This document shows positions 1-10,823 of a stretch of DNA of 37,534 bases, in pieces. The notes beneath the pieces are model-generated. The model made no database searches, was not told the DNA's origin, and saw only the letters and a list, made by a program, of their open reading frames with translations. Positions within the stretch are counted from its first letter, which is position 1. Every line of letters starts with the position of its first letter. The stretch comes from Archaeoglobi archaeon. GTDB lineage: Archaea; Halobacteriota; Archaeoglobi; Archaeoglobales; Archaeoglobaceae. The position numbers were made by a program, and so were the translations under genes. The DNA lies in assembly GCA_004347865.1 (NCBI GenBank), contig QNUZ01000003.1, positions 1 through 37,534 of the forward strand, given 5' to 3'.

Positions 1-2
1 GC

Positions 3-323
3 TATGTCACGAAGGAGACTGCTGAAATACTGCTGCTCAAGGGATATATGGATGCAAGAAATCTTGCTATAAATGCAGGAATCCTGGAAAAGGAAGTCAT
101 GCCCGATCTCTTGATAAAGGCACATGCTCAAATGCTCACTCTCGCCTCTTTATTGCCGCCTGAAGCTCTTGATGATGAGTTAAAAGCTCTCGTTAAGGGA
201 GGAGAGGCCAGACAGCCAGAAAAGGTAGAAGAAAAGAAGGAGGAGGAAAAGAAAGAAGAGGAGAAAGAAGAGGATAAAAAGGAGGAGGAAGCCATAGAGG
301 GGCTTGCTTCTTTATTTGGATAG
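3..323 (+). CDS. rpl10: Ribosomal protein L10/P0 (uL10), C-terminal part; 5' end lies outside the window
   Basis: Frame is open from base 3 (YVTKETAEILLLKGYMDARNLAINAG...). Charged Lys/Glu tail ends in EEEAIEGLASLFG, typical of archaeal stalk proteins. Immediately followed by L12. Confidence 0.9.
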   Translation, partial: YVTKETAEILLLKGYMDARNLAINAGILEKEVMPDLLIKAHAQMLTLASLLPPEALDDELKALVKGGEARQPEKVEEKKEEEKKEEEKEEDKKEEEAIEGLASLFG

Positions 324-335
324 GAGGTGTTGAAG

Positions 336-650
336 ATGGAGTATATATATGCAGCTTTGTTGTTGCATTCCGCTGGAAAGGCCATCAATGAGGATAACGT
401 GAAAGCGGTTCTTCAGGCTGCAGGGGTTGCCGTGAACGAGGCAAGGGTTAAGGCATTGGTTGCGGCCCTTGAAGGCGTAAATATAAGTGAGGCTCTGCAG
501 AAAACAGCAATGCCAGTGATTGCTCCAGGAGCCGCTCAGCCTCCTGCTCCTGCGGAGAAGAAGGAGGAGAAGAAAGAAGAGAAGAAGAAGGAGGAAGAGG
601 AAAAGAAAGAGGAGGAAGCTGTAGAGGGTCTTGCAGCATTATTCGGCTAA
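336..650 (+). CDS. rpl12: Ribosomal protein L12/P1
   Basis: [31 protein letters not shown]...[16 protein letters not shown] at 336 preceded by GGAGGTG. Confidence 0.95.
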   Translation: MEYIYAALLLHSAGKAINEDNVKAVLQAAGVAVNEARVKALVAALEGVNISEALQKTAMPVIAPGAAQPPAPAEKKEEKKEEKKKEEEEKKEEEAVEGLAALFG

Positions 651-673
651 ATATTTTTTAGAATTTTTTAGAT
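651..673 (+). terminator. T-rich archaeal-type termination signal after the L12 operon
   Basis: atattttttagaattttttag directly after the stop codon. Confidence 0.45.
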
Positions 674-833
674 AGATTAAATTTCTCATTTAAGATTTTG
701 TATTTATATTCGATTTGCATAAATTGTCTTCGCAACATCGTGCTGATGACCCCCACATTATTTACCCTTCTCAAGACTAGGGACATCATTACAGCCCAAA
801 AGTCCAAAAGCTCGTTTCTTATGGAACTTCGAC

Positions 834-850
834 CGAAAAGTATATATATA
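834..850 (+). promoter_or_regulatory. BRE/TATA box for the histone gene
   Basis: cgaaaagtatatatata about 45-60 nt upstream of ATG 896; Shine-Dalgarno-like aaggaggtgg at 881-890. Confidence 0.65.
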
Positions 851-895
851 CCTAATACTAAATTTCATAGCGAAAGGAGAAAGGAGGTGGGTTGA

Positions 896-1099
896 ATGGC
901 CGAACTGCCTATGGCACCAGTTGATAGATTGATTAGGAAGGCTGGTGCTGAAAGGGTAAGTGCGGATGCAGTTGAGAAGATGGTCGAAGTACTCGAAGAC
1001 TACGCAGTCCAGGTTGCAAAGAAGGCTGTGGACATTGCAAAACACTCTGGAAGGAAGACCGTTACAGCAGATGACATAAAGCTCGCAACCTCGATGTAA
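896..1099 (+). CDS. Archaeal histone
   Basis: [64 protein letters not shown], a classic archaeal histone fold sequence. Confidence 0.97.
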   Translation: MAELPMAPVDRLIRKAGAERVSADAVEKMVEVLEDYAVQVAKKAVDIAKHSGRKTVTADDIKLATSM

Positions 1100-1124
1100 A
1101 GGAGATAGAGTACTAAAATTATTA

Positions 1125-1823
1125 CTAATTTTTTAAATATTTTTTGAAAAGATTGTAGTGCTTTTCTGGTGCTATCAGAAACTCAAGCTTTTCTATTTCA
1201 TCAACAAAATAGTACATCTCCTCCTCCTGATTATCGAATGGCTCTAAAAACCTTATTTCCGGAACTGCGGTGTAGTTTCCATTTTTGACCCATTCATGGT
1301 CTATGTAGTAGTAGCATGCTCCCCTTAGCCTAGTATACGGGTCATAAATTGAATTAAAGTCTCTACAAACCCAGTTAGAGGTCAAAAGCACTTTTTTTGT
1401 CGGATTTATGGTTACATGACCGCAACCAGGGGGAACTATAATTAGGTCGCCTTTTTCGGCTTCAATAGCTATGCAATCCACCAACTTTTCCCCCTCTCTT
1501 CTTTGGATAACAAAAATCGCTTTCCCTTCAAGGACTTGATATATTTCTGGATAAGTAAGCCCAGCGGAGTTCGTTGGGTGATAATGACCGTAGGTTTTTA
1601 CGCTCTCACCGCCAATCTCAGCTGGAGGAATTATCGTGAAGTCGTATCTAAGCCTGGCATCCAAAATTTTCCTCTTGTCTTCTTCCGATTCATAAATGTC
1701 TCTGAACATATAATAAGCATCAAAGTCTCCCTTAAGCTTATCCGGACAGGCTAAAACCGGTTTCAGATCGCTTGCCCTTCTTATCTCCGCCCTGAAAAGA
1801 AACTCACCAAACTGGTATTCCAT
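1125..1823 (-). CDS. pgiA: Glucose-6-phosphate isomerase, archaeal cupin type
   Basis: Cupin motif YGHYHP...GLTYPEIYQVLEGKAIFVIQ...GDLIIVPPGCGHVTIN. Confidence 0.88.
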   Translation of the reverse strand: MEYQFGEFLFRAEIRRASDLKPVLACPDKLKGDFDAYYMFRDIYESEEDKRKILDARLRYDFTIIPPAEIGGESVKTYGHYHPTNSAGLTYPEIYQVLEGKAIFVIQRREGEKLVDCIAIEAEKGDLIIVPPGCGHVTINPTKKVLLTSNWVCRDFNSIYDPYTRLRGACYYYIDHEWVKNGNYTAVPEIRFLEPFDNQEEEMYYFVDEIEKLEFLIAPEKHYNLFKKYLKN

Positions 1824-1898
1824 GGGAGGAATAGATTGAGAATATTAAAATTTTTTGGATTAAGTTTGGATTAAGAAAAAGAATTTCAAGCTAATTTT

Positions 1899-2927
1899 TT
1901 AGACAATCTTTTCCTTTACAAGCAGCTCAGCATTCAATATACTCGCCCCTGCCGCTCCGCGAATGGTGTTGTGTCCGAGAACTATGTACTTTATGCCCCA
2001 TGCATCCTTCCTAATCCTACCAACTACAACGCTCATTCCTTTTCCCGTATCTCTGTCGAGTCTCGGCTGCGGCCGATCCACTTCATTTCTGATTACGATT
2101 ACCTTTTCCGGTGAAGAGGGTAGATCCAGCGGCTTGAGAGAGTCAAATGCCCCCTTAACTTCTTCTACCGTAACATCTCGCTCGAATTCTACCCAAACGG
2201 CTTCTGTATGCCCATCTATAACTGGAACCCGATGGCACGAAGCGGAGATCCTGAACTTGGCAAACTCAATTCTATCACCCTTAAAAGATCCCAGCATTTT
2301 AAGTGGTTCACTTTCACACTTCTCTTCCTCATTCTTGATGAATGGGATTATGTTGTCCGTTATAGCCAAGGAAGGCACTCCAGGATAACCAGCGCCGCTC
2401 AAAGCCTGCATCGATGCAATCCTCACACTCTTCAATCCAAAATCCATCAGTGGCTTTAGAGTGATAACGAACATCGTGCTCGTGCAGTTCGGATTCGTGA
2501 CTATAAACCCATCCCACTTCCTCCTCCTTTTCTGCACTTCAATTAGTCCTATGTGGTCTGCATTCACCTCCGGAATCACGAGGGGGACATCTTCCTCCAT
2601 TCTAAATGCTGAAGCATTGCTCGAAACGGCAAATCCAGCTTCCGCAAACTTCGGTTCGACTTCTTTTGCGATATCCGCTGGAAGGGCTGAGAATACTATG
2701 TCAGCATCTACGTATCTCGGATCAAGCGGAACCATTTCAACGTCTTTTGCGTACTCAGGTAGGTTTGCAGAAACTATCCACTCAACTTCACTTCCATATT
2801 TCTTCCCAATCCTTCTTTCGGATGCCGCAAGGCTCTTTACTCTGAACCAAGGGTGATTTTCAAGTAGCTGAACGAACTTCTGCCCGACCATTCCCGTGGC
2901 ACCTAGGACGCAGACGCTGTAGTGCAT
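1899..2927 (-). CDS. asd: Aspartate-semialdehyde dehydrogenase
   Basis: [89 protein letters not shown]. Confidence 0.95.
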   Translation of the reverse strand: MHYSVCVLGATGMVGQKFVQLLENHPWFRVKSLAASERRIGKKYGSEVEWIVSANLPEYAKDVEMVPLDPRYVDADIVFSALPADIAKEVEPKFAEAGFAVSSNASAFRMEEDVPLVIPEVNADHIGLIEVQKRRRKWDGFIVTNPNCTSTMFVITLKPLMDFGLKSVRIASMQALSGAGYPGVPSLAITDNIIPFIKNEEEKCESEPLKMLGSFKGDRIEFAKFRISASCHRVPVIDGHTEAVWVEFERDVTVEEVKGAFDSLKPLDLPSSPEKVIVIRNEVDRPQPRLDRDTGKGMSVVVGRIRKDAWGIKYIVLGHNTIRGAAGASILNAELLVKEKIV

Positions 2928-3017
2928 GCACTGTAGAGTTCCGCGAGTATTAAAAACTTATTGAGATCACAACCGAAAGTCTCGCCCTCTAGTTCGGGGA
3001 GAGTTCAGGTAGATGGG

Positions 3018-4535
3018 TTAGTTCTTAGAAATTTTTAAGGTAGCAAGCTCTTTTGGTTTATGTTTTCTTTCCCATTCCTCTAGCGGGACTCCGAATTCTC
3101 TCTGGATTCTGTCGCGGTAAATCTCTGAAAGAACGTTGTAGGTGCAGAAGGGGATTATTCTACCATCTGGGGAACCGTAATGTATCAAACATCTCTCTAC
3201 TCGAGCCAGATCGTAGTTGTATAGATCTTGGAAGTGCATCATCGTAAGCAAAATCGATCTTCTGTGCCATTCATATAAAGCAAAGTAGCTGTGTTCCACC
3301 AGCACCTTGTAGAGCAACTTTGAGACGTCAAAACTCTTTGGGGCCTTTGAAAGGTCAAAAAACTTTCTTAGTTCCAGAAAACTCTTGAACAGCCTTAATT
3401 TCTTGAATCTGCTATTCTTGATAACTTCGGCTCTTTCGGCCATGTATTCAAGCAACCCTTCCGCATCGACGAACCTTGTTATCGGTATGAGCTTGTCACC
3501 TTCTGTGAAAACAGTGGTAACAGCCCCGCATGCGAAATGGCATGTGAAGGTGTATTGTGGGACCCCTGTGATAGCTTCCACAAACTGTGTTATTGGAAGA
3601 GAGCTTGGCATCGGATAAAAATCCTCTCGCGAAATCTCTCCGTTGGTTTGCTCTTCTATTGCTTTTATGCATCCTGGTATGGTTATTCTGTACTTTTTCA
3701 GGTCCTTTTTCGACATTTTTCCGATGAAGCTTACAGGCTGAACGCTCAAGGAGCGGACTATGTCGATATTTTTTGCTGCGAATCTCACCATGTCCCCCAG
3801 CTGGTGATCGTTAACGCTCCTTATTATAGTCGGCACGAGAACTAAGTCTAGTTGGGCTTTTCTGCAGTTCTCAAGAATATTTGGTATTTCTCTGTAATTT
3901 TTTGGGTTTGTTTTCTCATCCAATCCGTCGAACGAGAGGTAAATGGCATCAACTCCGGCTTTTTTAACCTCCTCCGCGAATTTTGGATCTTTTGCAAGTC
4001 TTATTCCGTTTGTGTTCAGCTGGAGATGCTTTATCCCTTCGCTTTTCACGGCTTTAATGATCTCTATCAGGTCATCCCTTAGAGCGGGCTCCCCCCCAGT
4101 CAGCTGAACTCCGTTGCATCCGATAGGCTTCAAATTCTTTGCTATTCTGACCATGCTTCTTATCTGTTCTATAGATGGCTCAAAAACATATCCGGAACGC
4201 TCAGCGTAGAAGAAGCAGTACCAGCACGCAAAATCGCACCTGTTGGTGACGACTATGTTCAGTAGAGCAGGATGATTTTTGTGATTGCTGCATATCCCGC
4301 AGCTGAAGGGACACTCTCTGAACTCAGTTAGCGGTTCAACCTTTTTGCCTTCAGAGGCAAATCTCATTGCTTTTTTAAACATTTCAGCGTCTTCCCAATA
4401 TACATCTGAGAATTCTCCATGTTCGGGGCAGCTTTTCTTGATCATGACTTGGTTATCCTCTTCGAAAACTTCCGCTTCAACGATCTTTAGGCATTCCGGA
4501 CAGAGCGATCTTGTTTTATAAATCAGATTAACCAT
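3018..4535 (-). CDS. tes: Radical SAM protein of the tetraether lipid synthase (Tes/MJ0619-like) family
   Basis: N-terminal CPEC...CPEHGEF; CPFSCGICSNHKNHP; radical SAM motif CDFACWYCFFYAE; LTGGEPALRDD; C-terminal FALYEWHRRSILLTMMHFQDLYNYDLARVERCLIHY. Confidence 0.8.
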   Translation of the reverse strand: MVNLIYKTRSLCPECLKIVEAEVFEEDNQVMIKKSCPEHGEFSDVYWEDAEMFKKAMRFASEGKKVEPLTEFRECPFSCGICSNHKNHPALLNIVVTNRCDFACWYCFFYAERSGYVFEPSIEQIRSMVRIAKNLKPIGCNGVQLTGGEPALRDDLIEIIKAVKSEGIKHLQLNTNGIRLAKDPKFAEEVKKAGVDAIYLSFDGLDEKTNPKNYREIPNILENCRKAQLDLVLVPTIIRSVNDHQLGDMVRFAAKNIDIVRSLSVQPVSFIGKMSKKDLKKYRITIPGCIKAIEEQTNGEISREDFYPMPSSLPITQFVEAITGVPQYTFTCHFACGAVTTVFTEGDKLIPITRFVDAEGLLEYMAERAEVIKNSRFKKLRLFKSFLELRKFFDLSKAPKSFDVSKLLYKVLVEHSYFALYEWHRRSILLTMMHFQDLYNYDLARVERCLIHYGSPDGRIIPFCTYNVLSEIYRDRIQREFGVPLEEWERKHKPKELATLKISKN

Positions 4536-4555
4536 CTCCCCTCAAGCTAGGGAAA

Positions 4556-4568
4556 GGCATATATATGT
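4556..4568 (-). promoter_or_regulatory. Candidate TATA box for the radical SAM gene
   Basis: catatatatgtg about 25-30 nt upstream of the start codon at 4535 on the minus strand. Confidence 0.5.
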
Positions 4569-4623
4569 GTTACGCCCTGGCTATTACCTTGTAAAGGCAA
4601 TCTGTAATGAGGACGTTTTGCCT

Positions 4624-5358
4624 CTAGAGTTCCACGGGTTCGGATAAGATGTCACTTTCAAGCATCTTTTCGAAAAAATTTTTGTCTTTAAGAGTAGCTC
4701 TGGCTGCTGAAACCATCTTAGCTCCCGCCCCTATAACTCTCTCTCCGGATTTTATATCTACAAAGGAATTATTTCCGATCGTAAAACCGTGTTTCGAGAT
4801 TCTCTTGATCAAATAAAGATCGCAGTTTCCATTCGGAATCATAGCATCGATGTGCACGATCGAGCAACCTCTTTCGAAAAGCTTAACGCAGAGCTTTTCG
4901 TAGTCAATACCGTACCCCCCGCGAAGCTTAACCGCGGTTGTTGCAATCTTAGAAACCCTTTCAACTATTTCATACAGAACTTCGGGATTAAATAGAAGCC
5001 ATTCTCCGCACTTGGCTTGCACGAATTCGGGCTGTCTGCAGTGTGCGTTTATTTCAATAATACCACCGTAGCAGTCAGTGAGTTCTGCAGCTTCAGTATA
5101 GCCATCCATGGTTGAAGAACGCACGTTAACTGCAAAGTTCTTCTTTACCTTTTTCAATTCATTTTCAATTCCTTCTAGCGGATCTTCAAATACAAATTCC
5201 TTTCTTCCTCTGGCAACTGCCGCCTTAGCAGCCTCCATAGCACCTTTATCGGCGTTGAATCCCCCGAGAATTACAAGAGACGCTTTCTGTCTGTTGCAGA
5301 ATTCTGCATCGTTTATTCCAGCCATTGCAGAAAGAACAAGCCGATTATCAAATTTCAT
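4624..5358 (-). CDS. TIM-barrel protein related to tRNA-dihydrouridine synthase/dihydroorotate dehydrogenase (MJ0144-like archaeal family)
   Basis: NRLVLSAMAGINDAEFC, FAVNVRS, GGIIEINAHCRQPEFV, AVKLRGGYGIDYEKL, IGNNSFVDIKSGERVIGAGAKMVSAARATL: Dus/DHOD-like barrel pattern. Confidence 0.6.
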   Translation of the reverse strand: MKFDNRLVLSAMAGINDAEFCNRQKASLVILGGFNADKGAMEAAKAAVARGRKEFVFEDPLEGIENELKKVKKNFAVNVRSSTMDGYTEAAELTDCYGGIIEINAHCRQPEFVQAKCGEWLLFNPEVLYEIVERVSKIATTAVKLRGGYGIDYEKLCVKLFERGCSIVHIDAMIPNGNCDLYLIKRISKHGFTIGNNSFVDIKSGERVIGAGAKMVSAARATLKDKNFFEKMLESDILSEPVEL

Positions 5359-6166
5359 ACTCCTTTAGTTCACCATCAAAGACTCTTGTCGCTGATCCAG
5401 TCATGAAGGCGGTCTCGCCTATCTCTATTTTTAGGACCCCTCCTTTCGTTACAACTTCGGCCTTTTCAGCAATTCCAAGCCTTTTTGCCACCGCGACAAC
5501 CGCGACACTACCGGTTCCACAGCTAAGGGTCTCATTTTCCACCCCGCGCTCGTAAGTTCTGACGTAAAATCTGCTACCGTCGTATTTTGCGAAGTTCACA
5601 TTTGTGCCTTCAGGAAAAACATCCAGAAACCTTATCCTTTTTCCCAGATCCACAACATCAAGATCCAAGCTCTCAACAAAAATTACGACGTGTGGAACCC
5701 CGGTATTTACGGCATAAAGCTTTAAATTTTTGCCATTTGCATTGAAATTGTAACCCCAAATTTCCCTCGTGGCCGGAATCTTTGCGGCATTGAATTCAGG
5801 CTTACCCATATCCACTTTTACCCACCATTTTCCGTCGAAGTAGACTTCAAGCTCTTTTATTCCGGCAAGTGTTTCAGCTTTTAGCCTATTTCCAGCATAG
5901 CCCTCTTCGACCAAGTATCTTGAAAAACACCTGATTCCATTGCCGCACATTTTAGCCTCGCTTCCGTCTGGATTAAAAAATCTGAATTTTGCATCAGCAA
6001 TTTCGGATGGCTGCACGAAGATCACACCATCAGCTCCAACACCGAAGTTTCTGTTGCAGAGCCACCTAGCGAATCCCGCCTTCTTCTCCTCAGGAACCAA
6101 AATTCTATGGAACTCATCTATGAGCACAAAGTCGTTGCCGTTTCCGTGCATTTTCGAGAACTTCAT
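5348..6166 (-). CDS. dapF: Diaminopimelate epimerase
   Basis: MKFSKMHGNGNDFVLIDE, FFNPDGSEAKMCGNGIRCFSRYL, YERGVENETLSCGTGSVAVVAVA. Confidence 0.96.
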   Translation of the reverse strand: MKFSKMHGNGNDFVLIDEFHRILVPEEKKAGFARWLCNRNFGVGADGVIFVQPSEIADAKFRFFNPDGSEAKMCGNGIRCFSRYLVEEGYAGNRLKAETLAGIKELEVYFDGKWWVKVDMGKPEFNAAKIPATREIWGYNFNANGKNLKLYAVNTGVPHVVIFVESLDLDVVDLGKRIRFLDVFPEGTNVNFAKYDGSRFYVRTYERGVENETLSCGTGSVAVVAVAKRLGIAEKAEVVTKGGVLKIEIGETAFMTGSATRVFDGELKEYEI

Positions 6167-7668
6167 AACCCTCCCTTTTTCCTTCTTATTAATAGCAAAT
6201 AGTTGGCGGCATTTATCACAGCATCGAATGATGCCATTACAATGTCCTGTGCTGCCCCTCTTGAGGTGAATATGTTGCCTTGGTCGTCCTCAACTGTGAC
6301 GTAAACCTCTGCTATTGCATCGCTACCGCCGCTAATAGCATCAAGCCTGAATTCCCTAATGTGCATCACTCCTCCAACTAACTGCATTACAGCCTTTAGA
6401 GAAGCATCCACTGGGCCAACACCAATCGCAGAGGTAACTTTTCTCTCTCCAAGAACCTCTGCATTTATAACTGCGGTTGGGGTTATTTTGTTTCCAGTTA
6501 TAACCGTTATTTCATCTACGGTTATTACTTTCTCCTCCCTCTTCAGTTCTCCGAGCATTATTTCCGTTATAGTGAATAAGTCCCGGTCTGTGACTCTCTT
6601 CCCTTTATCCCCCATTTCCTTGACCTTTTCAAAGATCTTGTTCAGAGTTTCATCGTCGACCGTATAGCCAGCATCTTCTAGGATTTTCTTTATCTGGTGT
6701 CTTCCGGCGTGTTTTCCTATCACGATCCTTCTACGGTGACCAACCATTTCGGGTTTCAGTACACCAGGTTCGAAAGTTGACGCCTCCTTTATAACTCCGT
6801 GCGCATGGATTCCGCTTTCATGGCTGAAGGCATTTTCCCCGATTATTGGTGTGTTTGGCGGCATTTTGACGCCAGTAAGCCTTTCAACGAGCTTTGAAGT
6901 GTCGAAGAGCAGCTCAGTTTTTATGTTCGTCTTAATGCCTTCCAGCGAGTGCAGAATCATAACAACCTGCTCAAGACTTGCATTCCCAGCTCTCTCGCCT
7001 ACTCCGTTAACAGTAACCTGCACTTCGTCAGCCCCGGCCATCACAGCCACATAGCTGTTTGCAACAGCCAGCCCGAAATCATTGTGGCAGTGAACATCCA
7101 GCATCACTTTTATATCTTCTCTAAGCTTTTTTACGAGTTCGTAGAATTTGAATGGAGTAGCAACACCAACGGTGTCTGGAATGTTTATTATGTCCACCCC
7201 TGCACCCTCAACTGCCTTGTAAATTTTCTCAAGGTATTCGAACTCAGTTCTTGTCGCATCCATTGCTGAAAACATGCATTTTAGTCCGTGGGATTTTACG
7301 TATTCCACGCATTCAACGGATTTATCTATGATCTCCTCTCTGCTGATCTTTATCGTGTGTTCCACTTGAATTTTCGATGTTGGCGTGAAAACGTGGATCA
7401 TGTCAACGCCAGCATCTATTGCCGAATCGATGTCTTCCTTGACTATTCTTGCGAGTCCGCATATTTCTGAATTTAAACCGAGAGACGATATTTCCTTAAC
7501 TGCATCGAATTCGCCTTTTGAAATTGCAGGAAAACCAGCCTCTATAACGTCAACCCCAAGTCTGTCAAGAGCTCTCGCAATTTGAACCTTGTAAACAGGA
7601 GGAAGGGATACCCCTGGCATCTGTTCTCCATCTCTGAGAGTAGTATCGAATATTCTTATTGTTTTCAT
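6163..7668 (-). CDS. 2-isopropylmalate synthase / (R)-citramalate synthase family
   Basis: MKTIRIFDTTLRDGEQMPGVSLPPVYKVQIARALDRLGVDVIEAGFPA, HCHNDFGLAVANS, GVGERAGNASLEQVVM, GIHAHGV, C-terminal LeuA regulatory domain. Confidence 0.93.
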   Translation of the reverse strand: MKTIRIFDTTLRDGEQMPGVSLPPVYKVQIARALDRLGVDVIEAGFPAISKGEFDAVKEISSLGLNSEICGLARIVKEDIDSAIDAGVDMIHVFTPTSKIQVEHTIKISREEIIDKSVECVEYVKSHGLKCMFSAMDATRTEFEYLEKIYKAVEGAGVDIINIPDTVGVATPFKFYELVKKLREDIKVMLDVHCHNDFGLAVANSYVAVMAGADEVQVTVNGVGERAGNASLEQVVMILHSLEGIKTNIKTELLFDTSKLVERLTGVKMPPNTPIIGENAFSHESGIHAHGVIKEASTFEPGVLKPEMVGHRRRIVIGKHAGRHQIKKILEDAGYTVDDETLNKIFEKVKEMGDKGKRVTDRDLFTITEIMLGELKREEKVITVDEITVITGNKITPTAVINAEVLGERKVTSAIGVGPVDASLKAVMQLVGGVMHIREFRLDAISGGSDAIAEVYVTVEDDQGNIFTSRGAAQDIVMASFDAVINAANYLLLIRRKKGGL

Positions 7669-7847
7669 CGAAAACCCTTTGCCAACGGATCTAAATTGTT
7701 TTCGGTAAATTTTGACTTAAAAATTCACAGCACACGGCGAGGTAGCTTTTTCAATTACCATTGATCATACAGTTTTTCTGGTGGAATACAAAGAAAGTAC
7801 GTATACTAAAGCGAAAATTTGACGAATTCTGTATTTTATTGCCTCTT

Positions 7848-7868
7848 TTTTAAGAAAAATTTAAAAAG
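7848..7868 (+). promoter_or_regulatory. BRE/TATA box for the biotin carboxylase gene
   Basis: ttttaagaaaaatttaaaaag about 25-40 nt upstream of ATG 7891, consistent with a short or leaderless transcript. Confidence 0.5.
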
Positions 7869-7890
7869 CTTTTCGATTGATGAGCGCTGA

Positions 7891-9402
7891 ATGTTCAAAA
7901 AGATCCTGGTCGCAAATAGAGGAGAGATAGCGATCCGAATAATGAGGACCTGCAGAGAGCTTGGTATAAAGAGTGTTGCTATCTACAGTTCCGCAGACGA
8001 GAACGCCCTCCATCGCTACTACGCCGATGAAGCATATTACGTGGGAAAGGCGGATCCAAAAGACAGCTATTTGAACATAGAACGGATAGTGGAGATAGCA
8101 AAGAAGAGCGGAGCGGAAGCCATTCACCCCGGTTACGGTTTTATATCCGAAAATCCATTGTTTGCGAAAAGATGCGAAGAGGAAGGAATAGTCTTCATCG
8201 GGCCACCGCCGAAGGTTCTGGAAATATCTGGTTCCAAAATTGAGGCCAGAAAGAGAATGAGGAGTGCCGGGGTACCAATAGTTCCGGGCTCTCCAGCAAT
8301 AAGTAGCTTGGATAGAGCGTTTAAATGGGCCGAGAAGATTGGATATCCCGTGGCCGTTAAGGCTTCGGCTGGTGGGGGAGGAATAGGAATAACCGTTGTA
8401 CGGAATGAGGGGGAACTCGAATCTGCCTTCACGAAGTCGAAAACCTTTGGTGAAAAATACTTCAAAGATCCGACCGTCTACATAGAGAAATGGCTTAGCA
8501 GACCCAGGCATATCGAAGTCCAGATTCTTGGGGATGACTCGAACGTCGTTCAACTGGGAGAAAGAGAGTGCAGCATACAGAGAAGAAATCAGAAGCTCAT
8601 AGAGGAGACCCCCTCGCCTGCCTTAAACGAAGAGCTGAGAGAGAAGATCGGCAAATACGCCGTAAAGGGTGCGAAAAGTATAGGTTACAAAAACGCGGGA
8701 ACCTTCGAGTTTTTATATTCCGACGGAAATTTTTATTTCCTTGAAATAAACGCAAGATTGCAGGTAGAGCACACGATAACGGAGATCGTTACAGGCGTTG
8801 ATATAGTGAGGGAGCAGATTAGAGTCGCATATGGTGAGGGGATTGGATTTGGGCAGGAGGAAGTTGAGCGAAGAGGACATGCAATGGAGCTTAGAATTTA
8901 CGCAGAGGATCCAGTAAGTTTCCTCCCTTCTGGAGGAAGAATAGAATTTTACAGAAGTCCGGGAGGTTATGGTGTCAGATTGGACAGCGCAGTTAGCATT
9001 GGAAGTGCCATTCCTGAGGACTACGATCCGATGATATCTAAGCTAACCGTTTTCGGCAGAACCAGAGCTGAGACGATTGCACGTGGGAAGAGATCCCTGA
9101 TGGAGTATATTATACTGGGCGTAACCACAAACATACCCCTCCACCTTGCAGTCCTTTCGGACGAGGAGTTCGAGAGGGGAAACATCCATACAAAGTTCCT
9201 TGAGGAAAGGAGAATACATGAAAAGGTACCCTACTATATTGAAAGATATCTCGAAGCTCAGGCCAAGCTCAGCAGGATATTCATGGACTATGAGTCAGAA
9301 AAAATAAAAGAGCAGCTTAAAAAAGCCTATAGGACGGTGGCTGTTAGCAACGGAGAAATTGAGGAGAGGCTCTGGAAGATCTATACGTCACTCGGGCATT
9401 AG
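7891..9402 (+). CDS. Biotin carboxylase subunit (pyruvate or acetyl-CoA/propionyl-CoA carboxylase subunit A)
   Basis: [99 protein letters not shown]. Confidence 0.95.
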   Translation: MFKKILVANRGEIAIRIMRTCRELGIKSVAIYSSADENALHRYYADEAYYVGKADPKDSYLNIERIVEIAKKSGAEAIHPGYGFISENPLFAKRCEEEGIVFIGPPPKVLEISGSKIEARKRMRSAGVPIVPGSPAISSLDRAFKWAEKIGYPVAVKASAGGGGIGITVVRNEGELESAFTKSKTFGEKYFKDPTVYIEKWLSRPRHIEVQILGDDSNVVQLGERECSIQRRNQKLIEETPSPALNEELREKIGKYAVKGAKSIGYKNAGTFEFLYSDGNFYFLEINARLQVEHTITEIVTGVDIVREQIRVAYGEGIGFGQEEVERRGHAMELRIYAEDPVSFLPSGGRIEFYRSPGGYGVRLDSAVSIGSAIPEDYDPMISKLTVFGRTRAETIARGKRSLMEYIILGVTTNIPLHLAVLSDEEFERGNIHTKFLEERRIHEKVPYYIERYLEAQAKLSRIFMDYESEKIKEQLKKAYRTVAVSNGEIEERLWKIYTSLGH

Positions 9403-10542
9403 AAATTCGTTCTCTCTTCCCAATTTTCTTATCGTCTCCATCTGTTTTATGGCGAGCTCCCTTGCCTTTGCGATTTCCGTTCTTTCAAGAATCTTTCCCC
9501 CTTCCATAACCTTTCTTAGCAGAGGTTCCTTACCCTCAGGAGCTGCGTCTTTGAAAAGTCTGATTTCATCCTCCAGCTTGCTCCAGTCCCTGTAAACCTG
9601 CTTCATCCCGCTTCTCTTTCCCCTTTTAGCACAGAAAACCCCCTCTTTTTCGACTATGTCCATGGCAAAATCTATTGGTTTTGCTGCGCTGATAGCCGTT
9701 CCAACACCGAAAGCATCTGCTAGGTCTCTTAATGCGAGAATGTCTGAAAGCTTCAGACCACCGCTTAGAAAGATCTTCACATCCCCCCTTCCGCGGATGC
9801 TCAACTCCCATTTGACCTCTTCTACAATCTTTCTGAAATTGCCCTTTCTCGAGGAAGGTGTGTCGAGCCTAACGGCATCTACCCTTCGAACATTCTCGAC
9901 AGCCATGATGGCTTCGGTTTTTTCGTCGAAGTATGTATCCACAAGGAGTGTTCTCGGCACCTTTTTGTCCACAACTTCGTCAAATGCATTCCAAGCAGAC
10001 ACTTGGTCTCCAAAGCATATGATCAGAGCATGCGGCATCGTTCCTATGCTTTCGATCCCGAAATATTTCTCAGCAATGAAGTTGCTCACTCCGTCAACGC
10101 CGCCGATGAGCGCAGATCTCTCAATCATTGCGGAAATTGCAGGATGGGCTCTTCGGGTTCCAAATGACAGTATTTTTTTATCTCCTGCAGCAAGCTTGAA
10201 CTTGAATGCCTGTGTTGCTATACCACTCGCGTGGCATAGGAATCCTAATAGGGCGGTTTCAAACCTTGCAAAATCTAAGTAATTTCCCGATACGGTTAAA
10301 ACAGGCTCGTGTGGGAAGAAGAGGCTACCCTCAGGCATTGCATAAACGTCAACGGGAATACCTTCGAGCAGACTGAGGACATCGTTTACTCCGGCAAAAA
10401 TACCCCATTCTGAGGTTGTTACCTCCATAACTACTTTTGGATTTAGATTCTTGGCTTTTAGGACCTTTTCAGTCCATATAAAGTACTTATCCGTCACCAG
10501 GCCGGATTTTATGTCATTTTCACTCGCTATTACGAATTTCAT
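9388..10542 (-). CDS. pncB: Nicotinate phosphoribosyltransferase
   Basis: [96 protein letters not shown]. Confidence 0.9.
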   Translation of the reverse strand: MKFVIASENDIKSGLVTDKYFIWTEKVLKAKNLNPKVVMEVTTSEWGIFAGVNDVLSLLEGIPVDVYAMPEGSLFFPHEPVLTVSGNYLDFARFETALLGFLCHASGIATQAFKFKLAAGDKKILSFGTRRAHPAISAMIERSALIGGVDGVSNFIAEKYFGIESIGTMPHALIICFGDQVSAWNAFDEVVDKKVPRTLLVDTYFDEKTEAIMAVENVRRVDAVRLDTPSSRKGNFRKIVEEVKWELSIRGRGDVKIFLSGGLKLSDILALRDLADAFGVGTAISAAKPIDFAMDIVEKEGVFCAKRGKRSGMKQVYRDWSKLEDEIRLFKDAAPEGKEPLLRKVMEGGKILERTEIAKARELAIKQMETIRKLGRENEFLMPE

Positions 10543-10823
10543 ATTGCATCACACTCACAGGGCTTTTTTCCGCAACGTTTGCAGATATGAGGATACTTCT
10601 TAAGACTTTCCTTCTCGACATCTATACCGTATAGATTAGCAAGACTGACGAGCCATGCAAAAACGTCTGCTATCTCTTCACCCACGTTTCCTCCTTTTCT
10701 TACAGCTTCTGCGAGCTCTCCAACTTCTTCAACAATCCAGAGCATGGTCTTTTCAATTCCCCTCTCTTTATCCCGATGCAGGTAAATTTCGCCGATCATC
10801 CGCTGGAACTCGCTTATCTCCAT
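10539..10823 (-). CDS. MazG-like nucleotide pyrophosphohydrolase with C-terminal Cys cluster
   Basis: [45 protein letters not shown] (MazG EEx2E/D pattern), then [11 protein letters not shown]. Confidence 0.85.
   Translation of the reverse strand: MEISEFQRMIGEIYLHRDKERGIEKTMLWIVEEVGELAEAVRKGGNVGEEIADVFAWLVSLANLYGIDVEKESLKKYPHICKRCGKKPCECDAI

Noticed and set aside
226-620. Two purine-rich (GAA/GAG/AAG) tracts at 226-292 and 555-620
   Set aside because: They encode the Lys/Glu-rich hinge tails normal for archaeal L10 and L12; not an independent repeat element.
735-800. Possible C/D-box sRNA between L12 and histone (ctgatgac...)
   Set aside because: A C-box-like TGATGA is present, but no convincing D box (CTGA) or C'/D' spacing follows.
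7861-8553. 230-aa minus-strand ORF antisense to the biotin carboxylase gene
   Set aside because: Composition is unlike a real protein and it overlaps a strongly conserved gene; shadow ORF.
9388-9402. 15-bp convergent overlap of the biotin carboxylase and NAPRTase stop regions
   Set aside because: Common in compact archaeal genomes; no sign of a special function.
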